Origin: Spirobacillus cienkowskii
Lineage (GTDB): Bacteria; Bdellovibrionota_B; Oligoflexia; Silvanigrellales; Silvanigrellaceae
DNA: 50,290 bases
Assembly: GCA_003339605.1 (NCBI GenBank)
Contig: QOVW01000003.1
Location: 1 to 50,290 of the forward strand
Reading direction: 5' to 3'
Below are positions 8,920-17,507 of this stretch, in pieces; positions within the stretch are counted from its first letter, which is position 1, and every line of letters begins with the position of its first letter. Under the pieces are notes generated by a model. That model was not told the DNA's origin. It did no database searches and saw only the letters and a list, made by a program, of their open reading frames with translations. The position numbers and the translations under genes were made by a program.

Positions 8920-9416
8920 GAATCACTCCTCTTCAAAAAAGATACAAAAACCTCTATTTTTTAAACAAAACTTAAAAATAGAAACTATGTATAACTCTTT
9001 CTAGTAAGCAACATTCATGCCAAATCAAAAACATATGATTTTATAGTAAAAAAAAATAATTTGATACAATTCTTAAAATAAAGTGTATCTTTCTTGATTC
9101 AGGTTATGACAAATGTGTGGTATATGAGACACGTTAAATTTTTTTGCTACTTTTTGAGACACAATCTCAATAACATATAATAAACTAAAATTATTTAAAA
9201 AAAAAAAGAAATATTTTTTTTGCAATTTACAAAGTCAGCCATAAGACAGACAATTCACTTAAAATCAAGGACGATAAGAATCAAAATTCCAAAGAAGCCA
9301 AAAAATTGTCTTGACCATTGCGAGTTAAAGTCGCATGTATTTGTTGCTGAATGTTTTTTAAGCTTGTTGTTTGCTGTATTGTTATTAATAAGAAGAGAAG
9401 CCATCAAGGAGACGCT
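8920..9416. other. 497-base intergenic region with repeated TGAGACAC boxes
   Basis: No convincing gene. It lies between divergent genes, so promoters for both are expected. TGAGACAC occurs twice on the plus strand, at 9125-9132 and 9155-9162. The second copy is part of the inverted repeat TTGAGA-CACAA-TCTCAA (9154-9170). These could be operator sites. The stretch to about 9230 is very AT-rich; the stretch from 9230 to 9400 is less so and could hold a 5' untranslated region. Confidence 0.4.
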
Positions 9417-10061
9417 ATGGATATGCACGAACTGATTAGGCAAATGGAACGAGCTGAAAGGGTATGGCCAGATGAAAGACCATGGGCAATACAAGTCCTT
9501 GCAAGCTACTTACACGTTCAACCGCCTGAATTACTAAATCTATTTCGCCAAATCAATCCAACTTTGGAAACAGAGCGCGATCAGGTTCTTCCTGAAGATT
9601 TGCGCCTTTTAAAAGCATATTGCGAACGTATTATTGAAAGAAATTCTCAAGAAAGTCTTGAAGACAAAAGAAGAGAACAAGTGCGTGCCCGCAAAACTAT
9701 TCAAACTCTTTCCCCCAAAATAGCAGAAATGATTGCAGCGCGCGATCACGTCCGCGCTTTAAATTCATACATTTATTTACTTGGAGAAAGTGGAGAATAC
9801 GCATTGCCCGAAGAAAAGGCTCAATGGTATGAAGAAATGGGACGTCTTTGCTTAAAAGTAAAAAGGCATCCTAATGAAGCAGCGCGCTACTTTCGCTCGG
9901 CCGTTAATGCGTTAAGTCTCTTAGAAGACGCCGACGGTATCCAAGACCTTTTAGAAACATACGATGAAGAATTTCAAGGCGATGAAGCAAGACGTTCGTG
10001 GGACTCTGTGATTTCGACAGGAAAAGAATCTCTTTCAAAACTAACTTGCAGTGTTAGCTAA
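9417..10061 (+). CDS. Conserved-looking cytoplasmic protein of unknown function
   Basis: A 214-residue protein starting MDMHELIRQMERAERVW. The frame extends upstream to 9351, but the ATG at 9417 has AAGGAG five bases before it. It is rich in charged residues and helical throughout, with a repeat-like C-terminal half (LNSYIYLLGESGEYALPEEK, then EMGRLCLKV and AARYFRSAVNALSLL) that looks like degenerate TPR helices. No signal peptide or membrane span. Codon use is less AT-biased than in nearby accessory genes, suggesting a well expressed core protein. I do not recognise the family. Confidence 0.7.
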   Translation: MDMHELIRQMERAERVWPDERPWAIQVLASYLHVQPPELLNLFRQINPTLETERDQVLPEDLRLLKAYCERIIERNSQESLEDKRREQVRARKTIQTLSPKIAEMIAARDHVRALNSYIYLLGESGEYALPEEKAQWYEEMGRLCLKVKRHPNEAARYFRSAVNALSLLEDADGIQDLLETYDEEFQGDEARRSWDSVISTGKESLSKLTCSVS

Positions 10062-10073
10062 TAAAAAACAAAT

Positions 10074-10133
10074 CCAGCAATGCAATCTCTATAATTACAT
10101 ACCGTTTACACTCAATCATTTTAACATTGCTGG
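10074..10133 (+). terminator. Inverted repeat after the 9417-10061 gene
   Basis: CCAGCAATG (10074-10082) is perfectly repeated inverted as CATTGCTGG (10125-10133), 12 bases after the stop codon, followed by AAATTGAATTTTTAATT. The 42-base loop is long for an intrinsic terminator, so it may be an RNA protective or regulatory stem instead. Confidence 0.4.
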
Positions 10134-10195
10134 AAATTGAATTTTTAATTATAATAATAATTTATATAAGATTAATTTTTTCTTGAGGAATTAAA

Positions 10196-10657
10196 ATGAT
10201 TAAAACAGTCAAGTTACTCGGAATTTTTTATGCAATTGGTTCTTTTATGGTTGGGTGCTCAACCTCCAGCAGGTCGATAGAAGAAAACAACAACTTACCC
10301 TCACAAAATGAAATACAGGGTTATAAAATCATTAGTGGTTTAAATAAAGATTCTGTTTCTATCGAAGTTGACAAAGATGATAAAATTGCTGTTGTACTCA
10401 AAGATATTACAACAACATCCTATAATTATCTTGAACCTCGTTTTTCTGGTTCAATGGTAAAGTTTGATGGGAAAAATAAATGCTGTATGCCTAAAGGAGT
10501 GGCTCTTGGAAACTCTGGCAACGTTGTTTACAAATTTTCTTTTATTGGAGAAGGAAAAACAACTATCACTATTGTGGCTCGTCAGAAAAGTGAATCACCG
10601 ACTGCAAAATCCCTTGAAAACGATAAAACTTTTACAATAAATGTTGACATTGATTAA
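10196..10657 (+). CDS. Lipoprotein, possibly a chagasin-like (I42) protease inhibitor
   Basis: A 153-residue protein with a lipoprotein signal: basic start, hydrophobic core and lipobox MVGC with Cys21. Ser at +2 favours outer-membrane sorting. The mature part looks like an all-beta domain. DITTTSYNYLE (70-80) stands where chagasin-type inhibitors have NPTTGY. GNSG (105-108) could stand for the GxGG loop, and the strand TTITIVARQ (122-130) for the one ending in RPW. These matches are loose, so the family call is an inference; lipoprotein export is much safer. TTGAGGAA lies before the ATG at 10196. Convergent with smpB, only seven bases between stops. Confidence 0.6.
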   Translation: MIKTVKLLGIFYAIGSFMVGCSTSSRSIEENNNLPSQNEIQGYKIISGLNKDSVSIEVDKDDKIAVVLKDITTTSYNYLEPRFSGSMVKFDGKNKCCMPKGVALGNSGNVVYKFSFIGEGKTTITIVARQKSESPTAKSLENDKTFTINVDID

Positions 10658-10664
10658 TTGAATT

Positions 10665-11108
10665 TTAACGGCGCAATGCTCTTTGAGCCTCTTTTTTTGC
10701 GTCTTTTTCTTTTGCAGATTCACGCTTGTCATGATGCGCTTTACCTTTTGCAAGCCCCAACTCAATTTTAATTCTATTGTTGTCATCAAAATACATTTCT
10801 AAAGGAATCAATGTATATCCTTTTTGTCTTGTTGCGGCATCTAATTTTTCTATTTCCTTACGCTTTAATAATAACCTGCGCTCACGTCTTTCTGCATGAT
10901 TAAGATAACTGGCATTTTTTAAGGTGGGAATATAAGCGTTCACTAACCAAGCCTGACCTTCTCGAACTAAGGCATAACCTTCTACAATACTGCCATGTCC
11001 TTCTCTCAGTACTTTTACCTCACTTCCTTTTAAACTAATACCAGCTTCAAACTTTTCTTCGATGTAGTAATCATGCCAAGCTTTTCTATTTTTTGAGATT
11101 GATTTCAT
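10665..11108 (-). CDS. smpB: SsrA-binding protein SmpB
   Basis: Binds tmRNA and delivers it to stalled ribosomes for trans-translation. The 147-residue protein has the family start KNRKAWHDYYIEEKFEAGISL, the block GSEVKVLREG, EGQAWLVNAYIP and RRLLLKRKEI, and the basic tail rich in KRE/AKEKDAKKEAQRALRR that inserts in the decoding centre. The frame runs upstream to 11177, but the ATG at 11108 (MKSISKNRKAW) matches the family start. No tmRNA gene is visible nearby. Confidence 0.95.
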   Translation of the reverse strand: MKSISKNRKAWHDYYIEEKFEAGISLKGSEVKVLREGHGSIVEGYALVREGQAWLVNAYIPTLKNASYLNHAERRERRLLLKRKEIEKLDAATRQKGYTLIPLEMYFDDNNRIKIELGLAKGKAHHDKRESAKEKDAKKEAQRALRR

Positions 11109-11222
11109 ATTACACTCGTGTTCAATTCTATTGCATTGCCATATGTAACAAGTAAGATACTGGCAAAAACAGTCCAAGCAGCATAGTTGATTGAATTCTT
11201 TAATTTTGTCAAGGAAAATGAC

Positions 11223-12083
11223 ATGTCTGTTGAATTAAATACATTGAATATTATTATTGGAATATTTATTTTTGCATTTGGAGTTAGTATTGGCAGTTTT
11301 TTAAATGTAGTTGCCTATAGAGTTCCACAAAAAATATCTCTTGTTTCACCAAGAAGTTTTTGCACTCATTGTAAAAAAAATATTCCAAATATAGATCTTA
11401 TTCCTATTATTGGTTTTTTCTTATCAAAAGGAAAGTGCTCAAATTGTAAAACAAAAATCTCATATCAATATCCATTTGTTGAGTTATTAACTGGAATTTT
11501 AACACTTTTTGTATTTTTTAAATTTTTAACTCCATTAGATTTAATAAATATTATACCTTATTTTAATTATGATAATTCAATTCAATTTGGTAAATTTCAT
11601 TTTACTAATTTTGTTCCATTTTTTACTTCATTATGGATTATTTATACAGGTATTGCTTTATCAATTATCGATATAAAACAGAGAATTTTACCAGATTTCA
11701 TTACAATACCTGGAACCATAATTGGCTTTATAATTGGCTCTCTTAACCCAGAACTTGGATGGCTTGAAAGCCTAATTGGAATTGTGGCAGGAGCAGGAGG
11801 ACTCTACGGCATATCTTCTTTATATAAACTCATAAGAAATAAAGATGGAATGGGAATGGGAGATGTTAAATATTTGGGTTTTTTAGGCGCGGTTTTAGGT
11901 TGGAAAGGGATTGTTTTTACTTTATTTTATGCGAGTATAACTGGTGCTATTGTTGGAATAATTTGGGGAATTATAACAAAAAAAGGCTTAAAAGAAGCTA
12001 TTCCTTTTGGACCATTTTTAGGATTTGGAGCCTTTTTAGTCAGCACCTTTGGTGTAGAAATTGCACATTATCTATTTGGATAA
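11223..12083 (+). CDS. pilD: Type IV prepilin peptidase (A24 family)
   Basis: A polytopic inner-membrane aspartyl peptidase that cleaves and N-methylates type IV pilins and type II secretion pseudopilins. At 286 residues it shows GSFLNVVAYRVP near the start and the cytoplasmic zinc loop with C47, C50, C72 and C75. The two catalytic aspartates are D150 (IIDIKQRILPD) and D214 (GMGMGDVKYLG). The ATG at 11223 has AAGGA upstream; an upstream in-frame TTG at 11187 is less likely. It heads a co-directional run ending at rsmI. The usual pil neighbours are absent here. Confidence 0.92.
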   Translation: MSVELNTLNIIIGIFIFAFGVSIGSFLNVVAYRVPQKISLVSPRSFCTHCKKNIPNIDLIPIIGFFLSKGKCSNCKTKISYQYPFVELLTGILTLFVFFKFLTPLDLINIIPYFNYDNSIQFGKFHFTNFVPFFTSLWIIYTGIALSIIDIKQRILPDFITIPGTIIGFIIGSLNPELGWLESLIGIVAGAGGLYGISSLYKLIRNKDGMGMGDVKYLGFLGAVLGWKGIVFTLFYASITGAIVGIIWGIITKKGLKEAIPFGPFLGFGAFLVSTFGVEIAHYLFG

Positions 12084-12093
12084 AAATTGACTT

Positions 12094-14106
12094 ATGGAAC
12101 ATTTACTGCATTCCTTAAATAACGAACAAAAAAAAGCTGTCACAGCGATTAATGGTCCTGTACTTGTTATTGCTGGAGCAGGTACCGGAAAAACTAAAGT
12201 TATCACATCAAGAATTGCTTGGATGATTTATTCAGGAGTTAAGCCAGAATCAATTGTTGCAGTAAGCTTTACCAATAAAGCTGCAAAAGAAATGCATGCA
12301 AGATTAGCTTCTCTTATTGGAGAAAAAATTGCAAAAAAAGTTGAGCTATCCACTTTTCACTCTTTTGCTTTAAAAATTCTTAGAAAATATTATAATTATT
12401 TTTCTCTAAATAAAGACTTTTCAATTTCTGATGAAAATGAAAGTTTAAATATTCTAAAAGACTCATTAAAAGAACTTAATTTAGAAGAAATTTTATCTAT
12501 TCAAGAAGCAAGTCAAAAAATTTCATTTTATAAAGATAACCTTTATACAGAAGATGATTTTAAGAAAAATGGTAATATATTTGATGGTAAAATTTTAGCT
12601 AAATTATTTAATTCATACAATAGAAGACTTAGATTATATAATTTAATAGACTTTGATGACATTGTTTATTTAACACTTTTAGGTCTCAAAAAAAATAACG
12701 AATTATTAAATAATATTCAATCAAAAATTTTATACCTAATGGTCGATGAATACCAAGATACAAGTTATGCTCAATTTAATTTAATTTGCACATTATCTTC
12801 TAAGCTAAAAAATGTTTGTGCAGTGGGAGATGATGATCAAAGCATTTACTCTTGGAGAGGAGCAAGGCCCTCAGTCATTTCTGATTTTATAAAGCATTTT
12901 CCAGAATGTACAAAAATTACACTCGAACAAAATTACAGATGTAGCCCTAACATATTAAATGCCGCAAATTCTGTAATTAGAGAAAACACGGAACGTCTTG
13001 GAAAAGAATTATGGAGCAAACAGCCAAATCTATACCCTATTACAATTTATTCTAGCGAAAACGAAAGAGATGAAAGTATTTTTGTAGCAGAAACAATTAG
13101 CAAACTAAAAAAAGAAATTCATAATTTTAGTTTTGAACAGGTTGCGGTTCTTGTAAGGTCAAATAAACAAACTATTCCTATTGAACAAGTCTTTATTGAA
13201 AAGCAAATTCCATATAAAATTTATGGCGGAAACGAATTTTTTGATCGTAAAGAAGTTAAAGATTTATTTTCTTATTTAAAACTTGCACATAATGGAAATG
13301 ATTTAAATAGTTTATTTAGAATAATAAATACTCCATCAAGGGGTATAGGAATAACTACCCTAGAAAAAATTAAAAATACATATAATCAACAAACGCAAAA
13401 GAACAATAGTACTGACTTTAAAAATGTATTATCAATTTTAGCAAAAAAACATAAAGGTATAGAAGATTTTTTAAATAATTGGAATAAATTTGGTGAAAAA
13501 TTAAAACAAGGCAATAATATTTTTGAGATATCAAATTATCTCAGGGAATGTTATGAGTATTTAGGTTTAAAAAAAGAAATTCTCAGTACTTCTGTAAATA
13601 TGCAGGTTGCAAAATTTAGAATCGAACTTGTTGAAAAAGTATTTAGTGTTATAGAAAAACTTGAACTTAGAGAAGAAAACATACAAGCTGTAATTGATGC
13701 ACTTCACTTGGATAGAGATTTTTTTGGCAAATCTCAAGAATCAACAAACAAGGTTCAAGTAATGACAATGCATTCATCTAAGGGTCTAGAATTTCCAAAT
13801 GTATTTTTAATTGGAGTTGAAGAAGGAATCATTCCTCATGAAAAAAGTATACCTTTTTCTAATTTAGTAGCAGAAGAAAGACGACTTTTCTACGTTGCAA
13901 TTACTAGAGCAAAATATCGATTATTTATTTCTCATTGTGGTTTTAGAAAACAAGGAAGAGCAAATCATAATGATATCGAACCAAAAAAATCTAGATTTCT
14001 TTCTGCAATTCCAAATAATTTAATTAAGATAGATCAAACAGATCCAAACTCTGAAGAAGCCAAACGAATGGACGCTGCCAGAAAGCTTTTTGAACTTTTC
14101 AGATAA
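12094..14106 (+). CDS. UvrD/PcrA/Rep-family ATP-dependent 3'-5' DNA helicase
   Basis: A 670-residue superfamily 1A helicase. It has the Q-motif LNNEQKKAV, Walker A GAGTGKT at 28-34, VSFTNKAAKEM (Ia), the DExx box VDEYQD near residue 218, GDDDQSIYSWRGA (III), LEQNYRC (IV), MTMHSSKGLEFPNVFL (V) and VAITRAK (VI). All helicase motifs are present. Length is close to Rep and PcrA; the C-terminus is short, so whether it is UvrD, PcrA or Rep is undecided. It would act in repair or replication restart. It starts 10 bases after the prepilin peptidase stop. Confidence 0.92.
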   Translation: MEHLLHSLNNEQKKAVTAINGPVLVIAGAGTGKTKVITSRIAWMIYSGVKPESIVAVSFTNKAAKEMHARLASLIGEKIAKKVELSTFHSFALKILRKYYNYFSLNKDFSISDENESLNILKDSLKELNLEEILSIQEASQKISFYKDNLYTEDDFKKNGNIFDGKILAKLFNSYNRRLRLYNLIDFDDIVYLTLLGLKKNNELLNNIQSKILYLMVDEYQDTSYAQFNLICTLSSKLKNVCAVGDDDQSIYSWRGARPSVISDFIKHFPECTKITLEQNYRCSPNILNAANSVIRENTERLGKELWSKQPNLYPITIYSSENERDESIFVAETISKLKKEIHNFSFEQVAVLVRSNKQTIPIEQVFIEKQIPYKIYGGNEFFDRKEVKDLFSYLKLAHNGNDLNSLFRIINTPSRGIGITTLEKIKNTYNQQTQKNNSTDFKNVLSILAKKHKGIEDFLNNWNKFGEKLKQGNNIFEISNYLRECYEYLGLKKEILSTSVNMQVAKFRIELVEKVFSVIEKLELREENIQAVIDALHLDRDFFGKSQESTNKVQVMTMHSSKGLEFPNVFLIGVEEGIIPHEKSIPFSNLVAEERRLFYVAITRAKYRLFISHCGFRKQGRANHNDIEPKKSRFLSAIPNNLIKIDQTDPNSEEAKRMDAARKLFELFR

Positions 14107-14138
14107 CTTACTTAATTAAGATAAGGAATTTAAAAAGT

Positions 14139-15737
14139 ATGAAATTGTTTGTAATTTTACTAAAATTATTTACAATAATAGTTGTTACAGGATGCTGTAT
14201 TACAACAATTGCACTAGTAATTTTTTATCAAAATTTAAAATCTAATACCCCTCAGTTATCTTATCTTGCGCAAAAAGTAGGGAAACCAACGTTTGCAATG
14301 GCATTTAACTACACAAAAAGCGCAAATAATCAGCTTTTTAACTTTTCAAAAAATTTAGGTTTAGAAAATAATAAAGCAAAAGAAATAAGTGAACCACCAA
14401 CTAAAAACATTGGAGCTCAAGGTTTTTTAATTTTTGATATTCAACCACAAAATTCTGCAAAAATTTTTACTATTGTTGACAATATATTAAATGATATACT
14501 CTCATCTACAGAGTCACAAGATGATATTTATTTATATAATCCTATTATTTTTAGAAATAATTTGTACTCTGAATTCGAAGAAAACAATAAACCTTTAATA
14601 GTTGATTCTCAAAACAATGACAGCCCTTTTGCAATGCCTTTAACTTCATTAGTTGAAGAATTGTGGAATGGCAAAACATTATTGTTAGGCGGAGCAACTC
14701 AATTACAACTCACGTTAAAAGAAGATTTATTATTAGCTATTGAAAATAATTTTAAACAAACTTTAAATACATCATCACAAATATTAAAAAATATTATATT
14801 TAATAATTTTCCAGTTTTAGTAAAAAATTTTTTAATAGATCATTCAATTAATATTTCTATAGAACACGTAAATTATGATAAACAAAAAAACATTAATCAC
14901 TCTAAAATTATTTTTTCTATTAAAAACCCTAAACATTTTTTAAATTCTATATGTTCCGAAAAAATAAATCCTTGGGATTTTTGTGGGCGATTTGGTTTCA
15001 AACGAATAGACTTTAGAAAAAACTTTCATAACATTCTTACACTATTAAACAAAGACTCAAGTATTAATCTAGACGTATTTTGGAGTATTCAAGGACACAC
15101 AATTGTTTTTTCTAATCAAAATTTATTTGTCGAAAAATTAGTTCAAAAGCAAGAAAATCAAGATTCAAGTAATATTTTAACTTCTGTTTCATCTTCGGGA
15201 GCAGATTTCTTTTTGCCCACAGAATCATTTAAAAATTATTCTAGCATTACATTTTTATTTGATATGATTTCAGCACAAATTAAAATTATTGACTTTATAG
15301 AAAGGCTCAGAAAAAATTCTTCAATTTTATCTGACTACTTTTCATCTCCATCTGGTGAAATTACTTTCGCAAATTTTGAAAGTACAATTAATAAAATCAC
15401 TAGCTATTCAGAAAATGCATCGATAACATTTGAAACAGATGGTCATAAACTTATTCCAAAAATTAGACTCTATACACCAATTGGTGATTTATTTGCAAAT
15501 AATGGCAAAGAATTAAATCCCGAAACTTTAAATGCTTTAAGAATTTTTATTACAAAATCTATTTCTTTTGGTAACTATGTCCTTCCTAGAGGTTTAATTC
15601 CTTTGCCAGGACCATACATCAATCGCAATGGTCGATGGGTTATTATTCAATCCGAAATTCCAGTTAAATCTATGGCTCCTTTTTTAGAAAGCATTGACCC
15701 TTATGTTGATAGCCACGACAATCCAACAAAATTCTAA
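14139..15737 (+). CDS. Unknown membrane-anchored protein
   Basis: A 532-residue protein with one N-terminal hydrophobic segment (about residues 4-30), consistent with a signal anchor, and a large remaining part predicted outside the cytoplasm. The hydrophobic segment contains TGCC, so processing as a lipoprotein cannot be fully excluded. The rest is Asn, Ser, Phe and Ile rich, with no motif I recognise. AAGGAA precedes the ATG at 14139 with good spacing. Thirty-two bases after the helicase gene and about 20 before the MBL-fold gene, so probably co-transcribed. Function unknown. Confidence 0.7.
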   Translation: MKLFVILLKLFTIIVVTGCCITTIALVIFYQNLKSNTPQLSYLAQKVGKPTFAMAFNYTKSANNQLFNFSKNLGLENNKAKEISEPPTKNIGAQGFLIFDIQPQNSAKIFTIVDNILNDILSSTESQDDIYLYNPIIFRNNLYSEFEENNKPLIVDSQNNDSPFAMPLTSLVEELWNGKTLLLGGATQLQLTLKEDLLLAIENNFKQTLNTSSQILKNIIFNNFPVLVKNFLIDHSINISIEHVNYDKQKNINHSKIIFSIKNPKHFLNSICSEKINPWDFCGRFGFKRIDFRKNFHNILTLLNKDSSINLDVFWSIQGHTIVFSNQNLFVEKLVQKQENQDSSNILTSVSSSGADFFLPTESFKNYSSITFLFDMISAQIKIIDFIERLRKNSSILSDYFSSPSGEITFANFESTINKITSYSENASITFETDGHKLIPKIRLYTPIGDLFANNGKELNPETLNALRIFITKSISFGNYVLPRGLIPLPGPYINRNGRWVIIQSEIPVKSMAPFLESIDPYVDSHDNPTKF

Positions 15738-15757
15738 TAAAAATGAGGCTTAATTTA

Positions 15758-16612
15758 ATGGATATTATATCTCTTGAAGGTAACACCCAAATGCTTGATG
15801 GCGGAGCGATGTTTGGAAACGCTCCTAAAGCAATTTGGCAATCTTGGACAAGTTCAGATTCTTTAAATCGAATTCCATTAGCGTGCCGCTCTCTATTACT
15901 TAAAAATATTAATGGTAAAAATATTTTGCTCGAAGCTGGGGTAGGGGCTTTTTTTGAACCAAAATTAAAAGAACGTTATGGTGTTGTCGAAAACGAGCAT
16001 ATTTTATTAAAAAATCTAGAAAAATATAATTTATCTGATAAAGATATTGATATTGTCATTTTATCTCATCTACATTTTGATCATGCTGGCGGCATTTTAT
16101 CTGCTTACGGCGAAGGTGAAACACGTCTATTATTTCCTAATGCTCAATTTTATGTTGGGAAAGAACATTGGTCTCGCGCTCTCAACCCACATCCACGAGA
16201 TAAAGCTTCTTTTATTCCACTGATTAACCAATTACTTCAAAAATCTGGTCGATTGGTACTTGTAGACAGTCAGAGCCATACAGACTTATCTCCTTTTATC
16301 ACTTTTCGTTTTTCTCATGGACATACACCAGGTCTCATGCTATCCGAAATTCACTTAAATGATGGTCCACTTGTTTTTGCAAGCGATCTGATTCCAGGTT
16401 TTTCTTGGGTTCATGTTCCTATTACTATGGGCTATGATCGCTATCCAGAACTTGTTATCGACGAAAAAAAAACTCTTTTAGAAGACTTAATTAATAAAAA
16501 TGGAAAACTTTTTTTTACCCATGATATTAAAAATCCCATTGGAATTTTAAAAAAAGATGACAATGGAAAATTTTTTGCTGAAGCATTTAATTATAAATTA
16601 GGAACAACATGA
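15758..16612 (+). CDS. Metallo-beta-lactamase-fold hydrolase
   Basis: A 284-residue protein with the dinuclear zinc motif SHLHFDHAGG (HxHxDH, around residue 103). A later His lies in FSHGHTPG, the bridging Asp in FASDL and the final His in FFTHD, so the complete ligand set of an MBL-fold hydrolase is present. The overall layout resembles the lactonase/YtnP-like branch, but the substrate cannot be assigned. An ATG at 15743 is in frame, yet GAGG is well placed only for the ATG at 15758. The stop overlaps the rsmI start (ATGA), indicating translational coupling. Confidence 0.85.
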   Translation: MDIISLEGNTQMLDGGAMFGNAPKAIWQSWTSSDSLNRIPLACRSLLLKNINGKNILLEAGVGAFFEPKLKERYGVVENEHILLKNLEKYNLSDKDIDIVILSHLHFDHAGGILSAYGEGETRLLFPNAQFYVGKEHWSRALNPHPRDKASFIPLINQLLQKSGRLVLVDSQSHTDLSPFITFRFSHGHTPGLMLSEIHLNDGPLVFASDLIPGFSWVHVPITMGYDRYPELVIDEKKTLLEDLINKNGKLFFTHDIKNPIGILKKDDNGKFFAEAFNYKLGTT

Positions 16613-17463
16613 GTAACGGTACTTTATATATTGTCGCTACACCAATTGGTACGTTAAACGACTTTTCACCCCGCGCCAAAGAAATTTTATCAAACGTTAG
16701 CTTTATTGCATGCGAGGATACTAGACATTCTGGAAAATTATTAAATCATTTTGGGATTAAAACACATTTAGAAAGTTTTCATTCACATAACGAAAAAAAT
16801 AAAACGCAGTTTTTAATTGATAAATTATTAAGTTCTCAACTAAAAAATGCGGCAATTATTAGCGATGCCGGAACACCGTGCATCTCTGATCCTGGATCTA
16901 CTCTTATTGCAGCGGCTCATACACATGATATTTTGGTACAAAGTATTCCTGGCCCAAGTAGCATGACGGCTGCTTTAGCTGCTTGTGGATTTTTGCAACC
17001 AAGAAGTATTTTTTCTGCATTTCTTGGCAGAACTCAGAAAGAACAGTTTGAAGAATTTAGACGCTGGAAAAACGTTACACCATGTATTGCAATTTTTTTT
17101 GAAAGCCCTAAAAGATTACTCTCAACATTAAAAAATATAAATGAATTTTTTCAAAACTCAAATTTACAAATTTCAGTATCAAAAGAAATATCAAAAAAAT
17201 TTGAGTCTCATAAAGTTGGAAATATCATTGAAGTAACAGATTTTTTTAAAAATTTGCCCGAAATAATTGGAGAATTTGTTGTTTGCGTTAATATATTTCA
17301 AACTGAACAAATAAACCCCGAAGAAAATTTCTCTACAGCAATTCAAGAAGTTCAAAAACTTATTAAAGAAGGCGTGCATCTTAAATTTGCTTGTAAAGAA
17401 ATCTCTAAGAAATTTAACTTACAATCCAAAGATTTGTATAATTTCATGATAAGCAAAAATTAA
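16609..17463 (+). CDS. rsmI: 16S rRNA (cytidine1402-2'-O)-methyltransferase
   Basis: A 284-residue tetrapyrrole-methylase-fold enzyme that 2'-O-methylates C1402 in the ribosomal decoding centre using SAM. Family motifs are LYIVATPIGTLNDFSPRA at the start, CEDTRHSGKLL, SFHSHNE, ISDAGTPCISDPGS and IPGPSSMTAALAACG. Length is typical. It overlaps the MBL-fold gene by four bases and ends a five-gene co-directional run; a good hairpin follows the stop. Confidence 0.95.
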   Translation: MSNGTLYIVATPIGTLNDFSPRAKEILSNVSFIACEDTRHSGKLLNHFGIKTHLESFHSHNEKNKTQFLIDKLLSSQLKNAAIISDAGTPCISDPGSTLIAAAHTHDILVQSIPGPSSMTAALAACGFLQPRSIFSAFLGRTQKEQFEEFRRWKNVTPCIAIFFESPKRLLSTLKNINEFFQNSNLQISVSKEISKKFESHKVGNIIEVTDFFKNLPEIIGEFVVCVNIFQTEQINPEENFSTAIQEVQKLIKEGVHLKFACKEISKKFNLQSKDLYNFMISKN

Positions 17464-17496
17464 TAAATCAAAAAAACTATGCTCAATTGATTTATT
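17462..17496 (+). terminator. Intrinsic terminator after rsmI
   Basis: AATAAATCAA (17462-17471) pairs perfectly with TTGATTTATT (17487-17496), starting within the rsmI stop codon and followed by TTGATTATATTTTAA. It lies between convergent rsmI and the first astacin gene and may serve both. Confidence 0.6.
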
Positions 17497-17507
17497 TTGA
17501 TTATATT

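Noticed and set aside
9220-9435. Small plus-strand frame in the region before the 9417 gene
   Set aside because: No ribosome binding site, overlaps the start of the supported gene in another frame, and has no recognisable features.
10196-11108. Possible toxin-antitoxin or tmRNA locus around smpB
   Set aside because: The neighbouring lipoprotein is exported and convergent, and no tmRNA fold or tag-coding sequence was seen nearby.
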